The notes below the pieces were generated by a model. It saw only the letters and a list, made by a program, of their open reading frames with translations. It searched no databases and had not been told where the DNA came from. DNA of 64,000 nt, from NCBI GenBank assembly GCA_027533395.1, contig JAPZUF010000018.1, positions 1 through 64,000 of the forward strand. The letters run 5' to 3'. The stretch comes from Cyclobacteriaceae bacterium. GTDB taxonomy: Bacteria > Bacteroidota > Bacteroidia > Cytophagales > Cyclobacteriaceae. This document shows, in pieces, positions 18,542-27,713 of the stretch. The position numbers were made by a program, and so were the translations under genes. Every line of letters begins with the position of its first letter. Positions within the stretch are counted from its first letter, which is position 1.

Positions 18542-19525
18542 ATGGAGAGTTCCAGAATTGCACAACCTATTGGTATCGCATTAGATAGGTTCATTAAAAA
18601 CAACCAAGATGAGTTTGCTTTTGCCAGTGGCGAGCTTTCTCAATTGCTACGCGATATTGCTTTGGCATCTAAAGTAGTGAATCGAGAAATCAATAAAGCC
18701 GGTTTGATTGACATCATGGGTGGCATGGGTTCGCAAAATAATACCGGAGATGATCAACAAAAGTTAGATGTATTAGCCAATATCAGATTTACACGAGCTT
18801 TAGCAAAAGGTGGAGAAGCCTGTGCCTTGATTTCTGAAGAAAATGAATCGTATACCGATTTAAACAACGATGGAAAATACGTAATCGCTATTGATCCTTT
18901 GGATGGATCATCTAACATTGATGTAAATGTTTCTATTGGAACTATCTTTTCAATTTATAGAAGAAAAACAAAGGTGGGTACACCTATTAGCGAAGAAGAT
19001 ATTTTGCAAAAAGGAAGTGAGCAAGTTGCGGCAGGTTATATTTTGTATGGTTCGAGCACCATGTTGGTATACACAACGGGCCATGGCGTGAATTGCTTTA
19101 CTTATGAGCCTAGTTTGGGTGAATATTTTTTATCGAAAGACAGATTGATGATGCCTGAGAAAGGAAAAATCTATTCCATCAATGAAGGTTCTGCCAATTC
19201 ATTTCCGGATAATGTTAAAGCATACGTTCAATTTTGTAAAGACAATCAATACACTGCTCGATACATTGGTTCATTGGTAGCTGATTTCCACAGAAACATG
19301 TTGAAAGGTGGTATTTACATTTATCCTTCTACTGCAAAAGATCCTAATGGAAAATTAAGATTGATGTATGAGTGTAATGCTTTAGCCTTTATTGCAGAAC
19401 AAGCCGGAGGTTTGGCCACTGATGGACAAAAAAGAATTTTAGATATACAACCAACAAGTCTGCATCAAAGAGTTCCCTTTTATGTTGGTTCCAAAAATAT
19501 GGTAGAGAAAGCTGTGAGTTTTTAA
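18542..19525 (+). CDS. fbp: Fructose-1,6-bisphosphatase class 1
   Basis: A 327-residue gluconeogenic phosphatase that hydrolyses fructose 1,6-bisphosphate. Motifs include [13 protein letters not shown] near the N-terminus, EENES and [14 protein letters not shown] (metal and phosphate binding), [14 protein letters not shown] (substrate binding) and [19 protein letters not shown] 18542 is preferred because [11 protein letters not shown] aligns with the usual beginning of the family and the promoter at 18461-18491 leaves a normal leader. The alternative ATG at 18497 gives 342 residues. The frame is also open further upstream (18398) across the promoter and into lysC, which is not credible as coding. 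Confidence 0.93.
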   Translation: MESSRIAQPIGIALDRFIKNNQDEFAFASGELSQLLRDIALASKVVNREINKAGLIDIMGGMGSQNNTGDDQQKLDVLANIRFTRALAKGGEACALISEENESYTDLNNDGKYVIAIDPLDGSSNIDVNVSIGTIFSIYRRKTKVGTPISEEDILQKGSEQVAAGYILYGSSTMLVYTTGHGVNCFTYEPSLGEYFLSKDRLMMPEKGKIYSINEGSANSFPDNVKAYVQFCKDNQYTARYIGSLVADFHRNMLKGGIYIYPSTAKDPNGKLRLMYECNALAFIAEQAGGLATDGQKRILDIQPTSLHQRVPFYVGSKNMVEKAVSF

Positions 19526-19562
19526 ATCAAATTATGATCAAGAGATTTTTTTGCAATCATTA

Positions 19563-20198
19563 TTACAACAACTCATAAAATTTTTGAAAGGCTCCTGTTT
19601 TTTTTCTTTCAACAATTTTAATGTTTTCATTGTATCGATTATGCAACTGTTCAATCTCTTTATTGTTTCCATCAATATAAGCCACAACAAGATTTAGCTT
19701 GAAATCTATATCTAATGTACTTCCAATCTGATCAACAATTTTATTTTTTTGATGAAAGAAACTCCCTAATTCAATCTGATATTTAGTACAAATATCCTCC
19801 ATAATGGCTTTTGCTTCATCTTTAGAGACATCGAATGTATAAACACCCATAAAAAATACATCTTTAAAAAAATGTACCTCCACTTTCATTTTATATTTAT
19901 ACACTTTTCTTTTGAAAAAATAAATTTTGTGTTCGGGGATACTTCTATTAGAATATGTGAAATGAGGATTACCTAATTTTTCCAGAATTTGCTTAGATCT
20001 TAAACCAAATTCTAAATCAAAACCGAATCGAATTCTCCTTTTAGTGATAACAATGTCTTTAACCTTCTCAATATTTAGAATTTGATTTTCTAGGTAATTA
20101 TAGTGGCTATAAATTGAGCGGAAATAACTTTCTCTATCGTAATATTGAATAGCACGCTTCGCTCTGAAGAAACTTCTGATTTTGCGAAAACGCTCCAT
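19563..20198 (-). CDS. Hypothetical protein, 211 aa
   Basis: I do not recognise this protein. It is rich in Lys, Arg, Tyr and Phe, with a basic N-terminus (RFRKIRSFFRAKRA), no signal peptide and no membrane helix. Alternating hydrophobic strands in the middle (KYKMKVEVHFFKDVFFMGVYTF) suggest a mixed alpha/beta soluble fold. No catalytic motif is evident. It lies alone between convergent fbp and a 200-base spacer. The ATG is the only in-frame start near the open end, and the base composition is like its neighbours. Confidence 0.6.
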   Translation of the reverse strand: MERFRKIRSFFRAKRAIQYYDRESYFRSIYSHYNYLENQILNIEKVKDIVITKRRIRFGFDLEFGLRSKQILEKLGNPHFTYSNRSIPEHKIYFFKRKVYKYKMKVEVHFFKDVFFMGVYTFDVSKDEAKAIMEDICTKYQIELGSFFHQKNKIVDQIGSTLDIDFKLNLVVAYIDGNNKEIEQLHNRYNENIKIVERKKTGAFQKFYELL

Positions 20199-20224
20199 AA
20201 AAATATCTTAAAACTATTTGTTAA

Positions 20225-20242
20225 AAGCCAATAAATTGGCTT
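20225..20242. repeat. Perfect 8-bp inverted repeat in intergenic spacer
   Basis: AAGCCAAT and ATTGGCTT are separated by AA, a near-continuous palindrome 27 bases upstream of the 211-aa hypothetical gene. With no T-run on either side it does not look like a terminator; a regulator binding site is possible. Confidence 0.35.
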
Positions 20243-20403
20243 GGGCTTTAGACTAGGGTCGGTCAAAATTAAGAAACAATTAGGGAAACTACTTATTTGT
20301 TAAAAAAAATTATTCTGGATTAACACCGGTTAGTGATTAATCTATTTCAATCGAATGAAATGTAAACTTAGTGTTACATCAATGCTAAGTGAGCAAGGAC
20401 GAT

Positions 20404-20838
20404 TTAATCCTTTTCCTTTTTATCATCAGCAGATGATGCAGTTAAAATTTCCGGAGCATACTCTGCTATAATTCTATACCATCTAACAAGTTTCTTCATA
20501 TCTGAAACGTACACTCTGCTTTCATCATAATCAGGAACAACAGATTTCAAGAACGATTTCAACTCGTTGTTTTCTCCTTCTCCATCAATACCAATATCGT
20601 TTTTATAATTATTATAAATCTTCTTCAATACTTCTTCTAATGAAATTGTACCTTCTTTTGAAGTAGTGTAAATCGAAATTTCACTTAAAACCGATAAACG
20701 GTGAGTAGCGTTAGCAACAATTTTCGTTTTGGCTGCATCCAGCGATTCTAAAATCACACCCGATTTACCAGGTTTTAAAACTTTAAAAAGTGTACTTTTT
20801 CCTGAGATGGTGGCTATTTCTGATAGCGTTATCGACAT
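20404..20838 (-). CDS. DUF5606-family protein
   Basis: A 144-residue cytosolic protein from ATG 20838 (an upstream TTG at 20847 is less likely). The N-terminus SLSEIATISGKSTLF-like region (here LSEIATISGKSTLFKVL) forms a small beta-barrel-like domain, followed by a helical half and an acidic-basic C-terminal tail (SADDKKEKD). The pattern fits a Bacteroidota-specific family I recall as DUF5606, of unknown function. It is 21 bases downstream of yihA on the same strand and is probably co-transcribed with it. Confidence 0.7.
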   Translation of the reverse strand: MSITLSEIATISGKSTLFKVLKPGKSGVILESLDAAKTKIVANATHRLSVLSEISIYTTSKEGTISLEEVLKKIYNNYKNDIGIDGEGENNELKSFLKSVVPDYDESRVYVSDMKKLVRWYRIIAEYAPEILTASSADDKKEKD

Positions 20839-20859
20839 AAAATTCAAATTTGCGCAAAG

Positions 20860-21468
20860 CTATTTATTTTCTTCAGATTCAGTCATCACAGTTTGCATGA
20901 AGTTAAGAATTTCGTCTTTTCCTCGTCCAGTTTCAGCTGATGAAACAAAATTGGGTGGTAACTCTTCCCAAATTTCTAGAAATTTTTTCTCGTAGACTTT
21001 CATTGATTTGGCCAACTCATTACCAGAAAGTTTATCTGTTTTAGTGAAAATTAAGGCAATCGGCACACCATGTTCACCAGCCCATAAAATAAAATCCAGA
21101 TCGATGCGCTGTGGTGTAAGTCGTCCGTCTAAAAGCACAAAAAGACAATCCAAATTGCTTCGCTTGGTAACATATTTATCGATCATCTTACCGAAACCAG
21201 CTTTTAAATCTTTAGAAACTGAAGCATACCCATACCCAGGCAAATCTACTAAGTAAAATTTTTCATTTACCAGAAAATGATTGATTGTCTGTGTTTTACC
21301 AGGTTTTTGAGAAACTTTGGCTAACCCTTTCTTACTTAACAACATGTTTAAAAGCGAGGATTTACCAACGTTTGATCGGCCAATGAAAGCAAACTCGTGC
21401 CTGTCGGGAGTTGGACATTGATCTAATCTTGCCACACTGGAAATAAACCTAGCTTCTTTGATGTACAT
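20860..21468 (-). CDS. yihA: Ribosome biogenesis GTP-binding protein YihA/YsxC (EngB)
   Basis: A 202-residue GTPase needed for assembly of the large ribosomal subunit. The G motifs are complete: GRSNVGKSSLL (G1), PGKTQTINHF (G2 region), DLPGYGYA (G3), TKTDKL (G4) and SSAETG (G5). Length and motif spacing are typical. The ATG at 21468 precedes the family's usual start sequence. It leads a probable two-gene unit with the DUF5606 gene. Confidence 0.95.
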   Translation of the reverse strand: MYIKEARFISSVARLDQCPTPDRHEFAFIGRSNVGKSSLLNMLLSKKGLAKVSQKPGKTQTINHFLVNEKFYLVDLPGYGYASVSKDLKAGFGKMIDKYVTKRSNLDCLFVLLDGRLTPQRIDLDFILWAGEHGVPIALIFTKTDKLSGNELAKSMKVYEKKFLEIWEELPPNFVSSAETGRGKDEILNFMQTVMTESEENK

Positions 21469-21627
21469 GTTACTTAAAGTAAAACTTTCAGTTCGGCAAA
21501 GTAAACAAGTAATTGTTTAGTTTTTACGTAAAATAAAAATCTTTGAAAATAAATAGAATTTCCTACCTTAGTGGGCTATTACTTTTTATAAAAGTGCATG
21601 TTAGTTACGACTAAAATTTTTTGACCG

Positions 21628-23715
21628 ATGCCCTTACTCAGGATACTAGCCATTTTTTCAACGTTTGTTCTGTTAACCTCCAAAGCATTCGCTCAAGAGG
21701 ATAGCGTAGAACAATCCAAATCATATATGTTGCAGGCAGAATTGACTTTGGCTGAAACAAAAGCCGAAGACATTGCACTCGACTTAATGGTTATAGCTGC
21801 CAACTACGACCCCAAAAATTTAAAGGCCAATTTCGAAGCGGGTAGTTTACACTTAAAAACCATTGGCAAGGATAAAGCCGCAGAATATTTTTTACGCGTT
21901 TACAGAAACGATCCAGACTACAAATTTACAATCGAGTATTTAATTGGAAGAAGCTACCAGTACGGAATGCAATTCGATAAAGCCATTGAATACTATAATC
22001 TTTACAAAAAAAGATTACAAGCTAAATCAAACTACTCTGGAAAAGATAAAATTTCGGTTATTGAAACTGACAGAAGAATTTACGAGTGTGAAAATGGGAA
22101 AGAATATATGGCGAATCCCGGCCAATTTGCTGTTGTAAATATTGGAAGAGAAATTAATTCTGAATTCGAAGATTACGCACCCGTGCTTAATGAAGACGAA
22201 GATGAAATAGTTTTTACTTCACGTAGAAAAGATGGAAACTTAAACCAAAATGTGTTTGATGATAACAAGCCCTACGAAGATATTTTTATTGCCGTTAAAA
22301 AAGGCGATAAATGGGCCGATGCAACCAACATTGGCGCAAACGTAAACACACCTTACCACGACTCTAACTTAGCATTATCTCCAGACGGTAATACACTTTT
22401 TATCTATTCTGATGATAACGGTGGAGATATCATTTTTACAGAAAGGAAAAATGGAGAATGGACAGAACCAACTCCATTACCAGGCTTTATCAATTCTTCC
22501 GCTGAAGAAAACTCTGTATCTATCACAAAAGATGGTAAAACAATTTACTTTTCGAGCGACCGCCCCGGAGGCTATGGTGGATTAGATATTTACAAAGCCA
22601 CCAAAGACAGCAAGGGTGAATGGAGTGGTGTAAAAAACATGGGGCCTAAAATCAATACCGATACGGATGATACGAGTCCCTTTATTGATTATGACCAAAA
22701 AACACTTTACTTCAGTTCTAAAGGAAGGAAAGGAATGGGTGGCTATGATATTTTCTCTTCTACCATGGATGTTGCCACAGGCGAATGGTCTGAACCTGTC
22801 AATCTTGGTTATCCTATCAACACAAGCGATGATGATATTTTTTATGTGAGAAATAAAGATGGGAAACGTGCCTACTACTCTTCTGTTAGAGAAGATGGTT
22901 TAGGATTCACGGACATCTATATGATTACTGAACCTGTTGCCCCTGTAGCTAAAAAAGATCCTGAAACAGTTAAAGTAGATCCGCCTAAAAAAGATAGTGT
23001 TGTTGTGGCTGACACAAAACCTGTTGATATAAAACCAGAGGTAAAACCTGAAATAAAACCAACCGAACCCAAAGTAGAAAAAACTGTTTCGCCTTCAACC
23101 TTTGTTGTTAAAGTTGTAGATGAAAACAACCAAGCGCTAGATGCTAAAGTAAGTTTGAAAGGCCTTCGCGATAATGTTATGGCCGGTGTAAAACAAAATG
23201 GACTAGGTGAATTTGAATTTTCTTTAACTGCTAAGCAAACCAAAGATTATAGACTTTCTGTTGAGGCAGACGGTTACGTCTTTCAAAATTTAAATGTAAA
23301 ACTCGCTGGAGCATCTACCGATCCTAAAACAGTTAACAGGACCATTACGATGAAGAAATTATTGGTTGGAACTGTCTCCATTTTAAGAAACATCTATTTC
23401 GATTTTGGCAAAGCTTCATTTAAAACAGAAGCTTATCCTGAATTGAATAAACTCTTATCGATGATGCAAGGCAACAGCGCATTACAAGTTGAAATTGGCG
23501 GGCACACAGATTCTTATGGATCTAATTCAATGAATCTATTGTTATCAAAAAGAAGAGCTGAAGCGGTGAAAGATTATCTAGTGAAGAAAGGCATAGATGC
23601 CAGGAGAATTACTGCTAAAGGTTATGGAGAAACCAAACCATTGGCCAGCAATGATGACGAAGAAGAAGGCCGTGAATTAAACCGAAGAGTTGAATTTAAA
23701 GTTTTACAAAACTAG
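21628..23715 (+). CDS. PorE-like OmpA-family protein (TPR + PD40 propeller + regulatory-like domain + OmpA)
   Basis: A 695-residue secreted protein. Order of domains: signal peptide ending near SKAFAQ; TPR-like helices (about 30-160); a PD40/WD40-like propeller (about 170-430) with repeated FTSRRKDG, SPDG and FSSDRPGGYGG motifs; a Lys/Pro-rich linker (about 435-495); a carboxypeptidase-regulatory-like beta sandwich (about 498-575); and an OmpA peptidoglycan-binding domain (about 590-695) with IYFDFGKA and IGGHTDSYGS. This is the architecture of PorE, which anchors the T9SS outer ring to peptidoglycan. No lipobox cysteine is present, unlike some members. Paralogues are common in this phylum, so orthology is not proven. 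Its stop is one base from the convergent MFS gene. Confidence 0.78.
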   Translation: MPLLRILAIFSTFVLLTSKAFAQEDSVEQSKSYMLQAELTLAETKAEDIALDLMVIAANYDPKNLKANFEAGSLHLKTIGKDKAAEYFLRVYRNDPDYKFTIEYLIGRSYQYGMQFDKAIEYYNLYKKRLQAKSNYSGKDKISVIETDRRIYECENGKEYMANPGQFAVVNIGREINSEFEDYAPVLNEDEDEIVFTSRRKDGNLNQNVFDDNKPYEDIFIAVKKGDKWADATNIGANVNTPYHDSNLALSPDGNTLFIYSDDNGGDIIFTERKNGEWTEPTPLPGFINSSAEENSVSITKDGKTIYFSSDRPGGYGGLDIYKATKDSKGEWSGVKNMGPKINTDTDDTSPFIDYDQKTLYFSSKGRKGMGGYDIFSSTMDVATGEWSEPVNLGYPINTSDDDIFYVRNKDGKRAYYSSVREDGLGFTDIYMITEPVAPVAKKDPETVKVDPPKKDSVVVADTKPVDIKPEVKPEIKPTEPKVEKTVSPSTFVVKVVDENNQALDAKVSLKGLRDNVMAGVKQNGLGEFEFSLTAKQTKDYRLSVEADGYVFQNLNVKLAGASTDPKTVNRTITMKKLLVGTVSILRNIYFDFGKASFKTEAYPELNKLLSMMQGNSALQVEIGGHTDSYGSNSMNLLLSKRRAEAVKDYLVKKGIDARRITAKGYGETKPLASNDDEEEGRELNRRVEFKVLQN

Positions 23716-23716
23716 A

Positions 23717-24925
23717 TCAACTTTTCTTTAAAGTTACCCATGCCAAAAAAGCACTGCCCAAAGTTAAAATACCGCCTACTAACATAGCAGCGCCAGGAAA
23801 GTATAGCGGAGCGTTATCACTTGTATAATAAGAAAACATTCCATTCATTAACAGCGGTCCTACAATTGCAGTTAAACTCATTACGCTGGTGAATCCACCT
23901 TGAAGCTCTCCTTGTTCGTTGGCTGGAATTAAAGAAGACATAACACCCTGCAAGGCTGGCCCTGCAATACCACCAAGGCAATACACAATTGTTATACCAT
24001 ACATCATCCAACCTTGATTGGCAAAAGCATATAGAATAAAGCCTATCGCATATAAGGCCAGGCCTGTGTAAATGCTCCGCTCCTCTCCCATCAAAGGAAT
24101 AGTTTTACGAATAAGAACTCCTTGCACTAAACCAAAAACGATTCCTACTACTCCAAGTGAAATACCAATCTGTGTTTCTGTCCACTTAAATTTTTCTATT
24201 GTGTAAAACGACCAATTGCTTTGCACAGCATGCGATGCCAAATAAAGCAAAGCTAACGCACCAAAAAGTCCCGCAACCACTTTAAAGCGAAACAAACTTT
24301 TGATTGTTCCAATTGGATTTGCTCGTTGCCAAGCAAATGCTCTTTTGTTTTCTTCTTTCAAAGATTCTGGTAAAATGAAGTAACCATATAACCAATTACA
24401 AAACGTTAATCCTGCAGCTACAAAGAATGGTACTCGGCTTCCTAAATCACCTAGTAAACCTCCTATCACTGGCCCTAAAACAAAACCCATTCCAAAAGCA
24501 GCTCCCATCATACCAAAATTCTGCGCACGTTTATCAGGCTCACTTATATCTGCCATATAAGCGCCAGCTGTTGTAAAGCTGGCACCAAATATCCCAGCCA
24601 GAAAACGTCCAATAAATAACCAGGTAATGGATGGCGCAAAGGCAAGCAAAAGATAGTCGATAAAAAAACCAAATAACGAACAAAGCAATACAGGCCTTCT
24701 CCCATACCTATCGCTAATGGCACCAATAAGTGGCGCAAATAAAAATTGCATGCCTGCATATACCGCAACTAACCAAGCTCCAAATCGAGCAGCACCACTA
24801 ATGTTAGTTCCTGTTAATTCTTGTATGATACCTGGCATTACCGGAATGATAATTCCAAAACCAGTGACATCGATAAGCAAGGTGATGAAGATAAACCAAA
24901 CAGATGCTTTCTTGTTGCTTTTCAT
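23717..24925 (-). CDS. MFS transporter, TetA/TCR-like drug:H+ antiporter
   Basis: A 402-residue 12-helix major facilitator protein. The motif between helices 2 and 3, GAISDRYGRRPVLL, and the helix 5 motif (GPVIGGLLGDLG) mark the drug:proton antiporter group. The order of motifs and length resemble tetracycline exporters of the TCR/Tet family found widely in Bacteroidota chromosomes, most of which have not been shown to confer resistance. Substrate is not predictable. It follows yigZ after nine bases. Confidence 0.85.
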   Translation of the reverse strand: MKSNKKASVWFIFITLLIDVTGFGIIIPVMPGIIQELTGTNISGAARFGAWLVAVYAGMQFLFAPLIGAISDRYGRRPVLLCSLFGFFIDYLLLAFAPSITWLFIGRFLAGIFGASFTTAGAYMADISEPDKRAQNFGMMGAAFGMGFVLGPVIGGLLGDLGSRVPFFVAAGLTFCNWLYGYFILPESLKEENKRAFAWQRANPIGTIKSLFRFKVVAGLFGALALLYLASHAVQSNWSFYTIEKFKWTETQIGISLGVVGIVFGLVQGVLIRKTIPLMGEERSIYTGLALYAIGFILYAFANQGWMMYGITIVYCLGGIAGPALQGVMSSLIPANEQGELQGGFTSVMSLTAIVGPLLMNGMFSYYTSDNAPLYFPGAAMLVGGILTLGSAFLAWVTLKKS

Positions 24926-24934
24926 AAAAATTGA

Positions 24935-25561
24935 TTATCGATTAACTGATGTTGTTAACAAAGTAATAGTAATTGTTAAACCTTTCTGTTGCCAAATTTG
25001 TAATCTGCTCCGGAGAATTGATAGCTCGTCTTCTGTTATTGCCACTTGCCATTCGCATTTATCTGTAAACATTTGATGAATGGGGTTAATCTTAAATTCG
25101 TTCAAAATTCTATTAACCAAATTTGTATTTGTGTAGTCGAAAGAAATAAGCACATTAACTGTTTGCTTTATTGGTTTCGGTATTACATGTTCAAGAGCAA
25201 GACCTGCAACTGTTTTGTATGCACTAATTAATCCACCAACTCCTAAATTTACACCGCCATAATAACGAACAACAACAACCAAAATGTTAGTTAATTGATG
25301 AGCGCGAATTTGACCTAGGATAGGAGCACCAGCGCTATAGGTTGGCTCGCCATCATCATGTGTTTTGTGTTGTTGTTTACTAAGTCTAATTTGCCAGGCA
25401 TAGCAATGGTGTGTTGCATCAGGGAATTGCTTTTTTAAAGCCAACAAATGAGTTTCTATTTCGTTCAAGTCAACAACAGGAAAAGTAAAACAATTAAACT
25501 TACTGCCTTTCTCCTTTAATTGAGCAGAAGAGGAAATTGTTGGTTGGTAATATGTGAGCAA
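24935..25561 (-). CDS. yigZ: YigZ/IMPACT-family protein
   Basis: A 208-residue protein of the UPF0029 family. The N-terminal domain has the GSKFNCFTFPV start, HHCYAWQI, DDGEPTYSAGAPIL and the VRYYGGVNLGVGGLI signature. The C-terminal ferredoxin-like domain is also present. Eukaryotic IMPACT regulates GCN2, but the bacterial role is undefined, with a suggested link to translation. Start is TTG; no ATG lies between it and the preceding in-frame stop. Confidence 0.9.
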   Translation of the reverse strand: MLTYYQPTISSSAQLKEKGSKFNCFTFPVVDLNEIETHLLALKKQFPDATHHCYAWQIRLSKQQHKTHDDGEPTYSAGAPILGQIRAHQLTNILVVVVRYYGGVNLGVGGLISAYKTVAGLALEHVIPKPIKQTVNVLISFDYTNTNLVNRILNEFKINPIHQMFTDKCEWQVAITEDELSILRSRLQIWQQKGLTITITLLTTSVNR

Positions 25562-25661
25562 ATCAGGCAGAAAATCGGATTAATTAAAATTAATTAATTT
25601 CATGCAACCCCAAACTAAAAATTGTGTCTTAACATAAAATATAACCATAATCAACCTCAAT

Positions 25662-26480
25662 ATGAAAAATAAACACTTAGCTCTTCTGATTTTCGCACTT
25701 ACGCCTTTGCTTACTTTTGCCCAGAATAAGAAAACGTATAATCTTCCTGAGTTTAGCAAAATTTCTTTTGCTGGAGCTGGTAAAGTATATGTAACACAAG
25801 ATGCACCACAGCGCGTTGTTGCAGAAGGATCTGAAGAATTGTTAGAGAAATATAACATAGAAGTAGAGGATGATAAATTAATTATCAAACCAAAAACAAA
25901 ATGGATGGACTGGAATTGGGGGAATGATGATGAAATAACAGTCTATATTACAGTCGCAAATATAGAAGGACTTGCTGTTGCAGGCTCGGGCGATATGATT
26001 GCTAAGAACAGAATCAAAACCAATAAACTCTATTTACATGTTAGCGGCTCTGGTTTTTTACAAGCAGAGGCTGACGTAAAAGGAAATTTAGATGCAAAAG
26101 TTTCGGGCAGTGGCGATGTAAAAATTTCCGGTACTGCCAACTCTTTCGAAAGTCAGGTAAGTGGTTCGGGTGACGTAAATGCAAATGTGGTATGCGATGG
26201 CAATTCTTCATTTACAATCTCAGGTTCGGGTAAAATTGTTTTACAAGGAAAAGCAGATTTGTTCGAAGCCAGTATCAGTGGTTCTGGTGGTATAAAAGGA
26301 GAAAACTTTTCTGTTTCAACAGCCAAAATAAGAATTGCCGGTAGCGGTAATGTTGATATTCAAGTAAGCGAAGAACTAGACGCTAGTATTGCTGGTAGTG
26401 GCGATGTGCGTTATGTTGGAAATCCTAAGAAAGTTAACACGCGTGCAGGTGGAAGCGGAACTGTTAAAAAATTAAAATAA
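25662..26480 (+). CDS. Secreted head-GIN domain protein (DUF2807)
   Basis: A 272-residue exported protein with a signal peptide ending near TFAQN. The body is the head-GIN/DUF2807 domain, a right-handed beta-helix-like fold. A (S/A/G)GSG turn recurs about every 20 residues (AGSGD, SGSGF, SGSGD, SGSGD, SGSGK, SGSGG, AGSGN, AGSGD, GGSG), which is the repeat unit of the fold. Function is unknown; such proteins are abundant in Bacteroidota envelopes. Followed by a strong terminator. Confidence 0.88.
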   Translation: MKNKHLALLIFALTPLLTFAQNKKTYNLPEFSKISFAGAGKVYVTQDAPQRVVAEGSEELLEKYNIEVEDDKLIIKPKTKWMDWNWGNDDEITVYITVANIEGLAVAGSGDMIAKNRIKTNKLYLHVSGSGFLQAEADVKGNLDAKVSGSGDVKISGTANSFESQVSGSGDVNANVVCDGNSSFTISGSGKIVLQGKADLFEASISGSGGIKGENFSVSTAKIRIAGSGNVDIQVSEELDASIAGSGDVRYVGNPKKVNTRAGGSGTVKKLK

Positions 26481-26503
26481 GAAATTGTTCTCTTGTAGGA
26501 TGG

Positions 26504-26536
26504 AAAAGTATGAAGTAAATCTTCATACTTTTTTTT
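26504..26536. terminator. Rho-independent terminator after the head-GIN gene
   Basis: AAAAGTATGAAG pairs with CTTCATACTTTT around a TAAAT loop and is followed by more T bases. It serves the plus-strand gene and, because of the flanking A bases, may also stop transcription of the convergent MFS gene whose stop codon lies within its last two bases. Confidence 0.85.
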
Positions 26537-27713
26537 ATTCAGGTTTTGGTAAATGTGTTTTACGAAAGAAGAAAGTGAGATAAAGAAATCCAATTAAGGC
26601 AATCATGGCACATACTGCAAAAGTTAAGGTGAAGAACTGATCATCATTTCCGTAAATAAAACCAGAGGCAAGTGCACCAATTCCTATACCTGCTTCCATG
26701 AAGATATATAGACTTGCAATGCCTCTACCTTTAAACTGATTTAAACTTAAATCTGTTGCCCACGCAAATAATGTAGGTGACGTCATGCCTTGAGCCATTC
26801 CATAAATAGTTATTCCTGTTAATGCCATAAAAGGATTATGAGCGAATGCAATAATTACCATTCCAACTACAATTAAGAATGTTGATAATCTTAAAACAGC
26901 TACTCTTCCTATTCTATCAGATAACTTCCCAGCTATAAGTCTTACGGCTAATGATGCAATAGTTAAGAAAGTAAACGGTACACCTTTATTCTTAATCCCA
27001 ATGTATAAACCAAAGTCGGGTAATACGGTAAAGATGGCACCATATGCGTAACATGCTAGAAGCATGATGATACAAGGAATAATCACCCTTAGCTCAAGCA
27101 AATCGTGCCTTTCAAGTTTCAAAGCTGACAATGTAAATTTCTTTTTTGCTTGTAGTGTTTCTTTTACAGTAAACAAAATGGCAACAGATGCAGTAGCAAA
27201 AACTGAAGATGCATAAAAGAGTGCATCTAATGAAAAATGATTGGCTATTGCACCACCCATAGCAGGACCTGCCGCCATCCCAATGGAACCTGCTGTTCCT
27301 AAAATTCCCATCGCTTCTCCCCTTTTTTCAGCAGGTATAACGTCAGATAAGTAAGCAGTTAAACCAGTAGGTGTAAATCCGGTTGAAAACCCATGAATCA
27401 GCCTTAAAAATAAAAATCCGGAAACACTGGCCAAGATTGGATATAGTAAACTGCAGATGATACAAACAGCAGTGCCGAAAAACATAATAGGAACTCTTCC
27501 AATAGTGTCGGCTAACTTCCCACTAAAAGGTCGGGAAATCAAAGCAGTTAAGGTAAATAAAGAAATTATTAAACCTTTGTATTCTGCACCTCCTAATGAT
27601 GATAGATAACCAGATAGCTCTGGTATCATCATGTTAAAACTTGAAAAAAATAACAGAGAACTTAAACAGACTAACCAGAATTGTGTATTGTATACTTTTT
27701 TATTTGTCGCCAC
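26535..27713 (-). CDS. MFS transporter
   Basis: A 392-residue 12-helix major facilitator protein. The loop 2-3 motif reads GKLADTIGRVPIMF and a second, related motif (GKLSDRIGRVAVLR) follows helix 8, typical of DHA-type multidrug or sugar efflux proteins. Substrate unknown. Start is GTG, inside the last 14 bases of the preceding gene. Probably the last gene of an operon beginning with prfB. Confidence 0.82.
   Translation of the reverse strand: MATNKKVYNTQFWLVCLSSLLFFSSFNMMIPELSGYLSSLGGAEYKGLIISLFTLTALISRPFSGKLADTIGRVPIMFFGTAVCIICSLLYPILASVSGFLFLRLIHGFSTGFTPTGLTAYLSDVIPAEKRGEAMGILGTAGSIGMAAGPAMGGAIANHFSLDALFYASSVFATASVAILFTVKETLQAKKKFTLSALKLERHDLLELRVIIPCIIMLLACYAYGAIFTVLPDFGLYIGIKNKGVPFTFLTIASLAVRLIAGKLSDRIGRVAVLRLSTFLIVVGMVIIAFAHNPFMALTGITIYGMAQGMTSPTLFAWATDLSLNQFKGRGIASLYIFMEAGIGIGALASGFIYGNDDQFFTLTFAVCAMIALIGFLYLTFFFRKTHLPKPE

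Noticed and set aside
18457-18603. 49-codon N-terminal extension of aspartate kinase
   Set aside because: It covers the fbp promoter and start on the other strand; the kinase signature begins immediately at the ATG at 18456.
20366-20390. ACTTAG...CTAAGT inverted repeat as terminator of the DUF5606 gene
   Set aside because: The stem is six base pairs with a 13-base loop and no T-run follows.
23717-27713. Acquired tetracycline-resistance element
   Set aside because: The two MFS genes have base composition like their neighbours and no mobile-element genes are nearby; they look like chromosomal exporters.
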